Below are positions 35,045-44,695 of a stretch of DNA of 64,000 bases, piece by piece; the stretch's first letter is position 1, and each line of letters starts with the position of its first letter. The position numbers were made by a program, and so were the translations under genes. Source of the DNA: Brevibacillus fulvus (GTDB lineage Bacteria > Bacillota > Bacilli > Brevibacillales > Brevibacillaceae). Where the stretch lies: the NCBI RefSeq assembly GCF_016908525.1, contig NZ_JAFBEB010000012.1:1-64000 (forward strand). Direction: 5' to 3'. The notes under the pieces were generated by a model. The model was not told where the DNA came from. It saw nothing but the letters and a program-made list of their open reading frames with translations, and did no database searches.

Positions 35045-38000
35045 CTTCGTCACTTCCTTTTCCCGTCATAGTCTCTACAAAGAACCGGAAAGTCTCCCAC
35101 ACCGTAAACAGCGGGATTCCTTTGCCAAGCGCGTGACTGCGCAGAGCAAACCCTGTCCGTTCCTGGCGGTTTCCCTTCGTCGCTGTAATCACAGCCAATG
35201 AGACCGGCTCCTCCTGCAAGACTTGCAAAAAGTCTTGTTCCGTTTCGATCTTGCGATATACCGCCAATTGATTTTCCTCCAGCCATCTGGCCGTACCGGA
35301 AGTAGCGGCAAAGCGAATCCCCCGGCCGCTCAATTCCCGGATGGTGGCCAAAGCCGCAACTTTGTCTTTTTGCGCCAGCGATAGCAAGCAAACGTCTTCC
35401 CTGGTAAGCGCCGCTTTGGCCTTTTGCTGAAAAGCAAACGCCTTGGCCGCCGCCTGCGTGAAGGAACGTCCCAACCCTAAAACTTCGCCGGTTGATTTCA
35501 TTTCCGGTCCAAGCGCCGGGTCCACTTTTGGCAATTTGACCGTTGAAAAGACGGGGGCTTTCACGACGGCAAAGGGAATGTCCGGCAACAATCCGGTCCC
35601 ATAGCCCATCTCGCGAAGTTTTTCGCCTAATTGTGCGCGAACCGCCAATTCCACCATTGGAATCCCGGTTACTTTGCTCGTGATCGGTACGGTTCGCGAA
35701 GCCCGCGGATTCACTTCCAGTACATATATTTGCTCTGGTCCGATCACAAATTGAATATTGATTAAGCCGACAGCCCCCAATTCCCTGGCAATACGCTCGG
35801 TGTATAAACGTAACGTCGCTTTTTGTTCCGCTGTCAACCCTGGCGCTGGGAACAATGCGATGCTGTCACCGGAGTGAATCCCCGCCTTTTCCACATGTTC
35901 GAAAATGCCGGGAATCAAGACGTCCTCGCCATCGCTGACCGCGTCCAACTCTACTTCTTGCCCCGCGATAAACCGGTCTACCAGCAAGGGAAAGAACTTT
36001 TCCGATTGCCCCGCATGCAGCCATGCTTCAACGGTTTTGCTCAACTCCGGCTGATCCCGGACAATTTCCATCCCTTGGCCGCCGATCACATAGGAAGGGC
36101 GAAGCAATACCGGATAGCCAATCTGTTCAGCCGTATGCAGCGCCTGTTCCAGCGAAGTGACCCCCGCGCCGGGAATATGCGGGATATCCAGCCGCCGCAG
36201 CAGCTCATAAAAAAGCTCGCGGTCCTCCACTCGATTGATCGCTTCCAGCGGCGTTCCGTAGATGGGCAACCCGGCCTTGCTCAACGATTCGGCCAAATTG
36301 ATCGCCGTCTGTCCTCCGAACTGGACCATGACGCCTTCCACCTGCTCGCGGTCGGCAACGTTCAGCACATCTTCTACTGTCAACGGCTCGAAATAAAGAT
36401 GATCAGCCGTCTCATAATCGGTACTCACCGTCTCCGGATTATTGTTGATGACTACAGCCGCTATCCCGCTTCTTTGCAGCGCCTTGGCCGCATGAACGGA
36501 GCAATAGTCAAACTCGATGCCCTGCCCAATCCTGATCGGACCGGAGCCCAGCACCAGCACTTTTTTCTTTCCGGTCAGCTCTGTTACCTCATCCATGCCT
36601 CTCCAGGCGGAATAATAATAAGGGGTTTTCGCGGCAAACTCGCCAGCGCACGTATCGACGATATTATAAACAGGAAGTATCCCCGCTTCCTTGCGCTTGT
36701 TCCGGACGGATTCCACGGGGACCTGCAGCAACTGTGCGAGCGTCTGATCAGCAAAACCGAGCTGTTTCGCTTCAGCAAGCTGCTGATTGCTAAGCTCTGA
36801 CCACCCGCCATTGCGCAATTTCTGTTCACATGCCACAATTTTGCCGAAACTGCGCAAATAAAACGGATCAATACCGGTCAGTTCCACCAACTGCCGTTCG
36901 CCATAGCCCCTGCGGATCGCTTCAAACAAGGCAAACAAACGCTGATCCGTAGCATCACGCAGCAGTTGATCCAATTCCTTCGCAGACAGAGCAGCCAGCT
37001 CCGGGCGCTCCGGATGGACAACTCCCAGTTCCAGGGAGCGCACCGCTTTTAAAAAGGCAGTCTCCAAGTTGCGAGCAATAGCCATAACTTCGCCCGTCGC
37101 TTTCATTTGTGTGCCCAGCAAACGGTCTGCGCTTTTAAATTTGTCAAAAGGCCACCGCGGAATTTTGACCACGACGTAATCGAGCATTGGCTCAAAGCTG
37201 GCATATGTGTTGCCGGTGATCGGATTCAGCACTTCATCCAGATAATAGCCAAGGGCCAATTTCGCCGCGATTCTGGCAATAGGATAGCCGGTCGCCTTGG
37301 AGGCGAGCGCACTGGAACGGCTCACCCGCGGGTTTACTTCGATCAAATAGTACTGATCGGAGTGCGGGTCAAGCGCAAACTGAATATTGCAGCCGCCCAC
37401 AACTCCCAATGCCCGAATGACTTTGGTGGAGACACTCCGCAGCATCTGATACTGCTGGTCGGTCAACGTTTGCGATGGAGCCACCACGATGCTGTCTCCC
37501 GTATGCACGCCGACCGGATCAATATTTTCCATATTGCAGACGATGATACAGGTGTCATTTTGATCACGCATCACTTCGTATTCGATCTCTTTCCAGCCTT
37601 TAATGCTTCGCTCCACCAAAATTTGCCCAATCGGGCTGGCTTCCAGTCCGGTGGTCGCTACCCGCTGCAATTGCATGGCATTTTCGGCAATGCCCCCGCC
37701 CGCGCCCCCAAGGGTAAAGGCCGGACGGACAATTACGGGGTAACCGATCCGTTCCGCAAAAGCCAACGCCGCTGCGACCGATTCTACCGTCTCACTTTCC
37801 GGTACAGGCTCATTGATTTGTTTCATGAGTTGTTTGAACAGTTCACGATCCTCTGCATTCTTGATCGTTTCCAACGGCGTTCCCAGCAAAGCGACCCCGT
37901 ATTTTTCCAAAACCCCCGCCTCTGCCAAGGAAACCGCCAAATTAAGGCCGGTCTGACCGCCAAGGGTCGGCAACAATCCATCCGGCTTCTCTTGTTGAAT

Positions 38001-38231
38001 AATTCGACTGACGGACTCCACCGTGAGCGGTTCCAGATATACTTTATCGGCTACCTGCTCATCTGTCATAATGGTGGCCGGATTGTTGTTGACCAAAATG
38101 ACCTCGACGCCTTCTTCTCGCAGAGACAGACAAGCTTGGGCCCCGGAGTAGTCAAATTCGGCTGCCTGCCCGATCACGATCGGGCCCGAGCCTATCACCA
38201 GTACTTTTTTTATATGTTCCATCTTAGGCAT
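34989..38231 (-). CDS. carB: CarB: carbamoyl-phosphate synthase large subunit, arginine-linked
   Basis: A 1080-residue protein with two ATP-grasp synthetase halves. The first starts MPKMEHIKKVLVIGSGPIVIGQAAEFDYSG and the second near residue 555 with VLVLGSGPIRIGQGIEFDYC. An oligomerisation domain lies between, and a C-terminal MGS-like allosteric domain begins near residue 935. It makes carbamoyl phosphate from bicarbonate, ATP and ammonia supplied by CarA. Context (carA-carB-argF behind an ARG box) marks it as the arginine-specific paralogue; a pyrimidine copy would be expected elsewhere. Slightly longer than B. subtilis CarB at the C-terminus. Confidence 0.97.
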   Translation of the reverse strand: MPKMEHIKKVLVIGSGPIVIGQAAEFDYSGAQACLSLREEGVEVILVNNNPATIMTDEQVADKVYLEPLTVESVSRIIQQEKPDGLLPTLGGQTGLNLAVSLAEAGVLEKYGVALLGTPLETIKNAEDRELFKQLMKQINEPVPESETVESVAAALAFAERIGYPVIVRPAFTLGGAGGGIAENAMQLQRVATTGLEASPIGQILVERSIKGWKEIEYEVMRDQNDTCIIVCNMENIDPVGVHTGDSIVVAPSQTLTDQQYQMLRSVSTKVIRALGVVGGCNIQFALDPHSDQYYLIEVNPRVSRSSALASKATGYPIARIAAKLALGYYLDEVLNPITGNTYASFEPMLDYVVVKIPRWPFDKFKSADRLLGTQMKATGEVMAIARNLETAFLKAVRSLELGVVHPERPELAALSAKELDQLLRDATDQRLFALFEAIRRGYGERQLVELTGIDPFYLRSFGKIVACEQKLRNGGWSELSNQQLAEAKQLGFADQTLAQLLQVPVESVRNKRKEAGILPVYNIVDTCAGEFAAKTPYYYSAWRGMDEVTELTGKKKVLVLGSGPIRIGQGIEFDYCSVHAAKALQRSGIAAVVINNNPETVSTDYETADHLYFEPLTVEDVLNVADREQVEGVMVQFGGQTAINLAESLSKAGLPIYGTPLEAINRVEDRELFYELLRRLDIPHIPGAGVTSLEQALHTAEQIGYPVLLRPSYVIGGQGMEIVRDQPELSKTVEAWLHAGQSEKFFPLLVDRFIAGQEVELDAVSDGEDVLIPGIFEHVEKAGIHSGDSIALFPAPGLTAEQKATLRLYTERIARELGAVGLINIQFVIGPEQIYVLEVNPRASRTVPITSKVTGIPMVELAVRAQLGEKLREMGYGTGLLPDIPFAVVKAPVFSTVKLPKVDPALGPEMKSTGEVLGLGRSFTQAAAKAFAFQQKAKAALTREDVCLLSLAQKDKVAALATIRELSGRGIRFAATSGTARWLEENQLAVYRKIETEQDFLQVLQEEPVSLAVITATKGNRQERTGFALRSHALGKGIPLFTVWETFRFFVETMTGKGSDEDGACEDIGTLSKRIVSQL

Positions 38232-39330
38232 AATGCTTCGCTCCCATGATTCGCATCATCTGCAAAAATTGATCAAAGATAAAAGAGGTATCGCTTGGGC
38301 CCGGGTGTGCCTCGGGATGAAACTGAACACTCATGATAGGAAGTTCCAGATGACGCAACCCTTCCACTGTCCCATCGTTTACATTGCGATACGTGACAGT
38401 TAACTGGCGCTTATCCAGCGTTTCCTCTTTCACGACATACCCATGATTTTGCGAGGTAATATATACTTTTCCGCTATTCAACTCTTTGACCGGATGATTG
38501 CTGCCGCGATGACCGTAGGCCAGGCGTCCGGTTTGCGCTCCATACATCAAAGCGATCATCTGATGACCAAGACAAATGCCCAACGTCGGAAACCGTTCCA
38601 CCGCTTTTCGCCACTCTGAACAATAGTTGCGCAAATCAGCAGGGTCACCGGGCCCATTCGTCAAGACCAGCCCATCCGGTTGCAATGCTTCCAATTGGGC
38701 GAATGTTGTGTCAAAGGGGACAACAGTTACCCGACAGCCTCTGGCCAGCAGTGCATCAAGAATCGATTGTTTCATGCCCAGATCGAGGACAACCACATGC
38801 TCACCGTTACCGGAAAAACGCTCGGTTTGCGGCCGGGAAACGTTGGCGACCAACGACTTTTTGCGGTGCTTGGTGCGAAAGCCCGCTACCTGCTCGACGG
38901 TCAACGGACAATCGGCGATGACGCCAAATACGTCTCCTTCGGAACGAACCAACTTGGTGATGGTCCGTGTATCGACTCCGGCCAAAATCGGAAAAGAATA
39001 ATGCTCAGCAATATCTGCCAGCGAATATTTGCCGCGATAGTGGCTCGGCTGCTCGCACAGTTCGCTGACGAGCATGCCCGCCAAAGCTGGACGCAGCGCT
39101 TCATTGTCAACATCATTGATCCCGTAGTTTCCAATCAGTGGGTAAGTAAAGGTAACGATTTGTCCGGCAAAAGATGGATCTGTCATGACCTCCTGGTATC
39201 CGGTCATTCCGGTCTGGAACACCACCTCTCCGAACCCCGCCATGGGAGCTCCATACAGTGTGCCAGTAAACACCTGTCCGTCCTCCAGTGTCAGATAACC
39301 CGGTCCATAAGACTTGTTATACAGATTCAA
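38224..39330 (-). CDS. carA: CarA: carbamoyl-phosphate synthase small (glutaminase) subunit
   Basis: A 368-residue glutaminase. The N-terminal domain has GYLTLEDGQVFTGTLYG, and the C-terminal class I amidotransferase domain has the nucleophile motif LGICLGHQM plus HPEAHPGP. I chose the TTG at 39330, which follows GGAGG and GGGGAG at good spacing. The longer TTG frame at 39348 would start inside that ribosome site. Overlaps carB by 8 nt. Preceded by its own ArgR-type promoter, so it can be expressed apart from argCBD. Confidence 0.95.
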   Translation of the reverse strand: MNLYNKSYGPGYLTLEDGQVFTGTLYGAPMAGFGEVVFQTGMTGYQEVMTDPSFAGQIVTFTYPLIGNYGINDVDNEALRPALAGMLVSELCEQPSHYRGKYSLADIAEHYSFPILAGVDTRTITKLVRSEGDVFGVIADCPLTVEQVAGFRTKHRKKSLVANVSRPQTERFSGNGEHVVVLDLGMKQSILDALLARGCRVTVVPFDTTFAQLEALQPDGLVLTNGPGDPADLRNYCSEWRKAVERFPTLGICLGHQMIALMYGAQTGRLAYGHRGSNHPVKELNSGKVYITSQNHGYVVKEETLDKRQLTVTYRNVNDGTVEGLRHLELPIMSVQFHPEAHPGPSDTSFIFDQFLQMMRIMGAKHYA

Positions 39331-39400
39331 CTCCCCATCTCCTCCCAATCGTAAGCATTGTTGCTCGGTTTATCCGTAAATTTATACATTACACTGTATT

Positions 39401-39429
39401 AATATACATTCAAGTCCATAAAAATGCAA
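39401..39429 (-). promoter_or_regulatory. carAB-argF promoter with ARG box
   Basis: Minus-strand TTGCAT (39429-39424), 17-nt spacer, TATATT (39406-39401). TTGAATGTATATTAATA overlaps the -10 and differs at one base from the equivalent sequence before argC. CATAAAAATGCAA on the plus strand fits the AhrC/ArgR operator end. Confidence 0.78.
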
Positions 39430-39486
39430 TTTGTTTTTTGCGCGGCAAGTCCGCCTCCAAGCGTTCAACGAACTCGCATAGCGGCT

Positions 39487-40674
39487 TCAGCCGTTCGCTC
39501 CTAAAATAACCTCCTCGAGTATCTCCGCCATTTGGTCGATCTCCGCTTTTGTGGTGATGAAGGATGGCAGCAACCGAATGACTTGCGGTCCCGCTTGCAG
39601 CAGCAATAGCCCTTTGTTGCGCGCTTCCGCCAAAATTGCATCAACCGGGACGGTCAGCTGAATTCCTAACATCAGTCCTTTGCCGCGGATCGCCGGCACC
39701 AAATCGGGCACAGCCGCTTGCAACGCTTGCAAACGCTCGATGATCAACTGATGCAGTTCCTTTACCTTGGCAATCGCATTTTCTTGTTCCATTGCTGTCA
39801 GTGTAGCCAATCCGGCTGTCACAGCCAACGGATTGCCGCCAAAGGTCGTTCCGTGCGTACCGGGGGAAAAGGCTTGCGCTACGGTTTCGCTAGCGGCAAT
39901 CGCGCCAATGGGAAAACCGTTGCCCAACGCTTTGGCCATGGAGATGACGTCGGGCTTGATGCCGTACTGTTGATAACAAAACCAGCTGCCGGTGCGGCCA
40001 ATTCCCGTCTGAATCTCATCAACCAACAGCAGTATCCCTTGCTGATCGCAAAGTTGCCGCAATTGTTTCACCCACTCCGGATCGGCCGGGTGAACGCCCC
40101 CTTCTCCCTGCACCAGTTCCAGCATAACCGCACAAGTTCTGTCCGAGAGCACCGAGCGCACCGCCTCGATATCATTGTAAGGAACGGTGATAAACCCTTC
40201 CGGCAAAGGCGCAAAGCCGTCTTTTACTTTTTCTTGTCCGGTTGCGGTTAATGTAGCGAGCGTTCGGCCATGGAATGATTGCTGAAAGGTAATGACTTCA
40301 AAGCGATTTTCCTGTTTCACTTTTTGCGCGTAGCGGCGGGCGATCTTGATCATCGCTTCGTTTGCCTCCGCCCCGCTGTTGCAAAAGAACACCCGGTCCA
40401 ATCCCGACAGCTGAGCCAATTTCTCCGCCAGCTGCTCCTGTTGGGGAACATGGACCAGATTGGAACAATGCCAAAGCGTATCCAACTGTTGATGCAGTTG
40501 CCGAGTCACCGCATCGTGCACATGCCCCAGCGAGTTGACGCCGATGCCGGAAGTAAAGTCAAGATACTCCTTCCCGTCTTTGTCCCAAACTTTGTTGCCT
40601 TTTCCTTTCACCAAGTGAATCGGCCATCTTGAATAGTTATTCATCAAATGGGTAACAGCAGCTTCTGTTTTCAT
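39487..40674 (-). CDS. argD: ArgD: acetylornithine aminotransferase
   Basis: A 395-residue class III PLP aminotransferase converting N-acetylglutamate semialdehyde to N-acetylornithine. Motifs are FCNSGAEANEAMIKIARRY, the Asp of LLLVDEIQTGIGRTG and the PLP lysine in SMAKALGNGFPIGA. The ATG at 40674 overlaps the argB stop (ATGA) and follows AGGAGG; the longer open frame lies inside argB and is spurious. Confidence 0.96.
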   Translation of the reverse strand: MKTEAAVTHLMNNYSRWPIHLVKGKGNKVWDKDGKEYLDFTSGIGVNSLGHVHDAVTRQLHQQLDTLWHCSNLVHVPQQEQLAEKLAQLSGLDRVFFCNSGAEANEAMIKIARRYAQKVKQENRFEVITFQQSFHGRTLATLTATGQEKVKDGFAPLPEGFITVPYNDIEAVRSVLSDRTCAVMLELVQGEGGVHPADPEWVKQLRQLCDQQGILLLVDEIQTGIGRTGSWFCYQQYGIKPDVISMAKALGNGFPIGAIAASETVAQAFSPGTHGTTFGGNPLAVTAGLATLTAMEQENAIAKVKELHQLIIERLQALQAAVPDLVPAIRGKGLMLGIQLTVPVDAILAEARNKGLLLLQAGPQVIRLLPSFITTKAEIDQMAEILEEVILGANG

Positions 40675-41480
40675 CTTTTCGCTCCTCCTGTAATCGGGGT
40701 TTCCGCGGTAATGGAGGTCCCCACTGGATTGCCTGCGGCAGCTGCCAGCAAATCCGCTGTGGTTCCCTGACAAATGACGACTTCCTTGACACCTTGCCCG
40801 AGCGCGGAACAAGCTGCCCTTACTTTGGGAATCATGCCGCCGTGGATTTCACCGGTGGATATCATTCGTTCGATCTCTATCGGATTCGTATGCGCCAATC
40901 GCTGTTTTTCGCCGTTGCGAACTTGCAGAATGCCTGGCACATCGGTAATCATCAGCAGCTTTTCCGCGCGAATTCGGGCCGCGATTGCGCCGGCGGCAGT
41001 GTCGGCATTAAGATTCAGCGCCTGGTCGGCCAATGCAGTTAATCCCAATGGCGCGATCACTGGTATATATCCGCCCGACAAAGCATGAAAAATCGGCTCC
41101 GGATTTACTTGCTCGATTTCACCAACCAGGCCGATCGGCTGCGCTGTTTGTCTGGCAACCAGCATCCTCCCATCCATACCGCTGATTCCCAGCGCCGAGG
41201 CACCAGCCGACAACAATGCTCGCACCAGTTGCTTGTTGATCGTTCCTGCCAATACCATTTCCACCACTTCTATCGTTTGCGCACAGGTAACGCGCAGCCC
41301 ATCGGCAAACTGCGGTTCAATATTCAGCTGTTTCAACCGGGCGTTGATTGCCGGACCACCGCCATGGACAATGATCAGTTCCGCCCCTTTTGCTTGAATT
41401 TGGGCAATCGTCTGAAAAAACTCCGGAGGCAGCTGATCCATCGTACTCCCTCCGCATTTGATCACAATACGCGACTTCAT
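40671..41480 (-). CDS. argB: ArgB: acetylglutamate kinase
   Basis: A 269-residue amino-acid kinase that phosphorylates N-acetylglutamate. Motifs are VIKCGGS at the N-terminus, IIVHGGGPAINARL and the C-terminal ATP-binding GGMIPKVRAAC. Whether it is arginine-inhibited cannot be read with confidence; no long N-terminal regulatory helix is present. It directly follows argC (13-nt gap), where B. subtilis and most relatives have argJ. Confidence 0.96.
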   Translation of the reverse strand: MKSRIVIKCGGSTMDQLPPEFFQTIAQIQAKGAELIIVHGGGPAINARLKQLNIEPQFADGLRVTCAQTIEVVEMVLAGTINKQLVRALLSAGASALGISGMDGRMLVARQTAQPIGLVGEIEQVNPEPIFHALSGGYIPVIAPLGLTALADQALNLNADTAAGAIAARIRAEKLLMITDVPGILQVRNGEKQRLAHTNPIEIERMISTGEIHGGMIPKVRAACSALGQGVKEVVICQGTTADLLAAAAGNPVGTSITAETPITGGAKR

Positions 41481-41493
41481 GGCTCTTCCCCCT

Positions 41494-42531
41494 TTACGGA
41501 AAAACAGGCAATTGAGTCAGACCGGCCGTTTCGGCGAATCCAAACATCAAGTTCATATTTTGCACAGCTTGGCCAGCCGCTCCCTTCATCACATTGTCAA
41601 TGACAGACAGGATAATCACCCGATCTGTGCGCGGGTCATGATGTACAGCGATGTCGCAGTAATTGGAACCATATACCTCTTTTGTGCGCGGATGGCTGCC
41701 TGGTTTGCGGACGCGGACAAACGGTTCCTGCTCATATGCCTTCTCGTACAACGCCTGCAATTGTTCGGCGTCAATCGAAGAGCGCAGCCGCCCGTATGCG
41801 GTCACAAGAATGCCGCGCGTCATCGGTATCAAATGGGGCGTAAACTGAATCAGCGCTTCCTCCCCGCTTATCTTGCTCAGCTCTTGTTCAATTTCCGGCG
41901 TATGCTGATGCTTGCCGACCTTGTAGGCTGAGACGCTCTCGTTTACTTCACTGAAATGCACGCCAAGCGAGACGGAGCGGCCGGCTCCTGACACTCCCGA
42001 TTTCGCATCGATAATCCAACTGCGCATGTCCGCCAGCCCGGTCTCGGCCAAAGGCAGCAATCCCAGCAAGCTAGCGGTTGGATAACAGCCTGGATTTGCG
42101 ATTAAGCGAGCGGATGCAATCTTCTGGCGATTCCATTCCGGCAAGCCGTAAACCGCTTCTTCCAGCAGCCCCCCCTCAGCCGGCTCTTTTTTGTACCACT
42201 GCTGATAAAGCTGCGCCGACTTGAGGCGAAGATCTCCTGACAAGTCAATTACACGGGTCCGGTTCACCAGTTGCGGCGTCAATTTGGCGCTAATTCCCGC
42301 AGGAGTGGCGAGAAAGATCAGATCGTTATCGTCTGCCATCTGCTGCGGATCAATCGCTTCCAGCGAGGGGAGCTGTACCTGGTGCAAATGAGGAAATACC
42401 CCTGCCAACGCCTCTCCTTCCGCAGAGCTTGAATACAAACGATGAACCGCCACATGCGGATGGTTTGCCAACAGTCTGATTAATTCCACCCCGCTGTATC
42501 CCGTTGCCCCTACGATGCCAACACGAATCAT
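41494..42531 (-). CDS. argC: ArgC: N-acetyl-gamma-glutamyl-phosphate reductase
   Basis: A 345-residue NADPH-dependent reductase. The N-terminal Rossmann motif is VGIVGATGYSGVELIRLL, the catalytic Cys is in IANPGCYPTASLLGL, and SGVSGAGRS, HKHTPEIE-like HQHTPEIE and HLIPMTRGI are present. First gene of argC-argB-argD behind an ArgR-controlled promoter. Confidence 0.97.
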   Translation of the reverse strand: MIRVGIVGATGYSGVELIRLLANHPHVAVHRLYSSSAEGEALAGVFPHLHQVQLPSLEAIDPQQMADDNDLIFLATPAGISAKLTPQLVNRTRVIDLSGDLRLKSAQLYQQWYKKEPAEGGLLEEAVYGLPEWNRQKIASARLIANPGCYPTASLLGLLPLAETGLADMRSWIIDAKSGVSGAGRSVSLGVHFSEVNESVSAYKVGKHQHTPEIEQELSKISGEEALIQFTPHLIPMTRGILVTAYGRLRSSIDAEQLQALYEKAYEQEPFVRVRKPGSHPRTKEVYGSNYCDIAVHHDPRTDRVIILSVIDNVMKGAAGQAVQNMNLMFGFAETAGLTQLPVFP

Positions 42532-42547
42532 AAGTCACTCTCCATTG

Positions 42548-42591
42548 AATTTTTATACATAGATATTAATAAACATTCAAACAAATTACAA
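42548..42591 (-). promoter_or_regulatory. argCBD promoter with paired ARG boxes
   Basis: Minus-strand TTGTAA (42591-42586), 17-nt spacer, TAATAT (42568-42563). TTGAATGTTTATTAATA overlaps the -10, and ATGTATAAAAATTCA lies just downstream; together they look like two operator half-pairs for ArgR/AhrC. Confidence 0.78.
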
Positions 42592-42633
42592 TCTTTTTGT
42601 AAAGAAAAAGCGGAAAACGGCTGTCCGGACAAA

Positions 42634-42680
42634 AAAAGCAGCTGATCTCGCTTGAATTGCGAAATCAACTGCTTTTGTTT
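42634..42680 (-). terminator. intrinsic terminator after the cytochrome c gene
   Basis: Minus-strand stem AAAGCAG-TTGAT-TTCGC / GCGA-GATCA-GCTGCTTT with T7. It insulates the argC promoter from the upstream unit. Confidence 0.85.
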
Positions 42681-42687
42681 GAAACCG

Positions 42688-43089
42688 TTATTTTTTGTCC
42701 GCCAGCCAGGAAGCGATCGTTTGCGCATCGTCACCTGAAACGAGACCGCCGGGCATTGCCCCTTTACCATTTTGCAAAATCCCCAAAATGTCATCTTTGC
42801 TGTACCTTGATCCGACTTGTTGCAAGTTAGGCCCGACTGCCCCCTCAAGGTTTTGCCCGTGGCAACTGGAACAATTGTTTTTAAACAAAGCCTCCGCCTG
42901 GGCTGCGTCATAATTGCCTCCCCCAGCCGGCGCTGTGGAGGGCGGTGTTGTTGCATTGCCGTTTCCGGCTGGCGCATTCGCATTGTTGTTGTTATTTGCG
43001 GGAGGTTGGGTTTGCTGTCCACCTTGGCCGCAAGCACTTAACAGGATAACCATGGCGCCGGCCACCAGATAGAGCGGAAAACGCTTCAT
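42688..43089 (-). CDS. CccB-like membrane-anchored cytochrome c lipoprotein
   Basis: A 133-residue lipoprotein. Signal peptide and lipobox are VILLSACGQ (acylated Cys near residue 20). A low-complexity linker rich in N, P, G and T follows (about 25-58), then a small class I cytochrome c domain with the heme motif CSSCH and the axial Met in KGAMPGGL. Cytochrome c-551-type electron carrier at the outer membrane face, probably feeding a cytochrome c oxidase. In B. subtilis cccB also lies near ftsE and prfB. Confidence 0.9.
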   Translation of the reverse strand: MKRFPLYLVAGAMVILLSACGQGGQQTQPPANNNNNANAPAGNGNATTPPSTAPAGGGNYDAAQAEALFKNNCSSCHGQNLEGAVGPNLQQVGSRYSKDDILGILQNGKGAMPGGLVSGDDAQTIASWLADKK

Positions 43090-43171
43090 GCTGTTTCCTC
43101 CTTAAAGGTGATTGGTTTCTCCGTTAAGTATCCCTCAACACGCCCAGTTTATTCCCCTTGGCCGCACCCGT

Positions 43172-43447
43172 CTATCCGTTAGCGAGCGGCAGCTCCAACG
43201 GGCTCCACTCCCGCAACTCCAGCGTTCGCGCGCCTTCCTTGACCACCGGATCGGCTTCGGCCAACGCCTGCGCTTCCGCCATGCTGTCTGCCTTGTAAAT
43301 TACCATGCCGCCCTGTTTGTCGGTAAACGGACCAGCCATGACGACCTTCCCCGCTCGAAACAGCTGATCCACATACTCCAGATGGGCCGGTCGTACTTTT
43401 GCATTCAACTCTTGATCAATGATTGTCAACAGCGCAGCATACAGCAT
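43172..43447 (-). CDS. YciI family protein
   Basis: A 91-residue YciI-like ferredoxin-fold protein. Features are the N-terminal strand, the RPAHLEYVDQLFRAGKVVMAGPF segment with the conserved His, and ADPVVKEGARTLELREW. Family members form dimers; a few have dehydrochlorinase-like or muconolactone-isomerase-like chemistry, but most have unknown substrates. It follows prfB by 26 nt and may be co-transcribed. Confidence 0.85.
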   Translation of the reverse strand: MLYAALLTIIDQELNAKVRPAHLEYVDQLFRAGKVVMAGPFTDKQGGMVIYKADSMAEAQALAEADPVVKEGARTLELREWSPLELPLANG

Positions 43448-43473
43448 GCAGCTTGCTCCCTTCCCGAAACGCT

Positions 43474-44593
43474 CTATTTGTCTTCGTTGATTTGCGAACG
43501 TAAATAGGCATCGATGAACACGTCAATTTCTCCGTCCATCACCGCTTGCACATTCCCTACTTCCACATTGGTCCGGTGATCTTTGACCAAACTATACGGA
43601 TGGAACACATAGGAACGGATCTGGCTGCCCCAGGCGATATCTTTTTGCTCACCCTGGATGGCTGCCAGCGTTTTCTCCTGTTCTTCCCGTTTTCGTTCAA
43701 ACAGGCGAGCGGTCAACATTTTCATTGCCCGCTCCCGGTTTTTGATCTGGGACCGCTCTGTTTGGCATGTGACGACAATCCCGGTCGGCAAGTGGGTAAT
43801 CCGAACCGCGGAATCCGTCGTGTTAATATGCTGGCCACCGGCGCCGCTGGAGCGATACGTGTCAATCTTCAAGTCTTCCGTGCGAATGTCCACCTGGGTA
43901 TCATCATCGATTTCCGGCAGGACGTTGCAGGAGACAAACGAGGTGTGACGGCGACCGGATGCGTCAAACGGGGAGATGCGGACAAGTCTGTGCACCCCTT
44001 TTTCCGACTTCAAATAACCGTAGGCATTATGGCCCTTGATTAACAATGTAACGCTTTTGATCCCCGCTTCATCTCCCGGCAGGTAGTCGAGCGTTTCCAC
44101 CTTGAAGCCTTTCGCTTCTGCCCAGCGGTTATACATTCTCAACAGCATGGACGCCCAGTCCTGCGATTCTGTACCGCCGGCTCCGGGGTGAAGCTCCAGG
44201 ATGGCATTATTTTTGTCGTACTGATCGCTTAACAGCAATTCCAGTTCAAAGCTTTCAAATTCCTTTTTCAATGCTTGCGCACCTTCGTAAAGATCAGGGA
44301 TGAGCGAGGCATCTTCCTCCTCGATCGCCAAATCAAGCATGATCTGCAAATCTTCGTAGGCCTGATCCAACTTTTTCATCGTGTCTACCGATGACTTCAA
44401 CGCGTTCAGCTCGCTGATCGTTCGCTGCGCCGCTTCATTGTCATCCCAGAAATCAGGGGCGAGCATGCGTTCTTCCAATTCGCCAATTCGTTCCTGCTTG
44501 ACAGGTAAGTCAAAGAGACCCCCTAATATCTGCTAAACGCTTAGCCATGCTGGACATCTCTTGCTTGACATCCGCAAAGTCAATTAAAGCCAT
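43474..44593 (-). CDS. prfB: PrfB: peptide chain release factor 2, made by programmed +1 frameshift
   Basis: RF2 of 372 residues once the frameshift is counted. The first 27 codons (ATG at 44593 after AAGGTGG) end at an in-frame TGA at 44512-44510. The preceding AGGGGG and CTT-TGA-C form the standard autoregulatory slippery site; shifting +1 reads GAC and continues to 43474. The RF2 signatures are [11 protein letters not shown] (SPF tripeptide, recognises UGA and UAA) and SGAGGQHIN (GGQ, peptidyl-tRNA hydrolysis). An annotation starting after the shift would lose the N-terminal domain. It follows secA, as in B. subtilis. Confidence 0.96.
44508..44525 (-). promoter_or_regulatory. RF2 programmed frameshift site
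   Basis: Minus-strand AGGGGGTCTCTTTGAC: internal Shine-Dalgarno-like AGGGGG, slippery CTT, in-frame TGA, C in the +4 position. Low RF2 slows UGA reading and favours the shift. Confidence 0.95.
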
Positions 44594-44695
44594 GAAAAAA
44601 CCACCTTTTTCGATAGTGTTTGCTATTTAATCATTGTAGCTTATTTTCACTCGAGCGCAAGCCATCAACATCAGGCGAAAAGCGGGCAAAAAGAC

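Noticed and set aside
37107-38249. 380-codon plus-strand ORF opposite carB
   Set aside because: Antisense to the conserved first ATP-grasp half of CarB.
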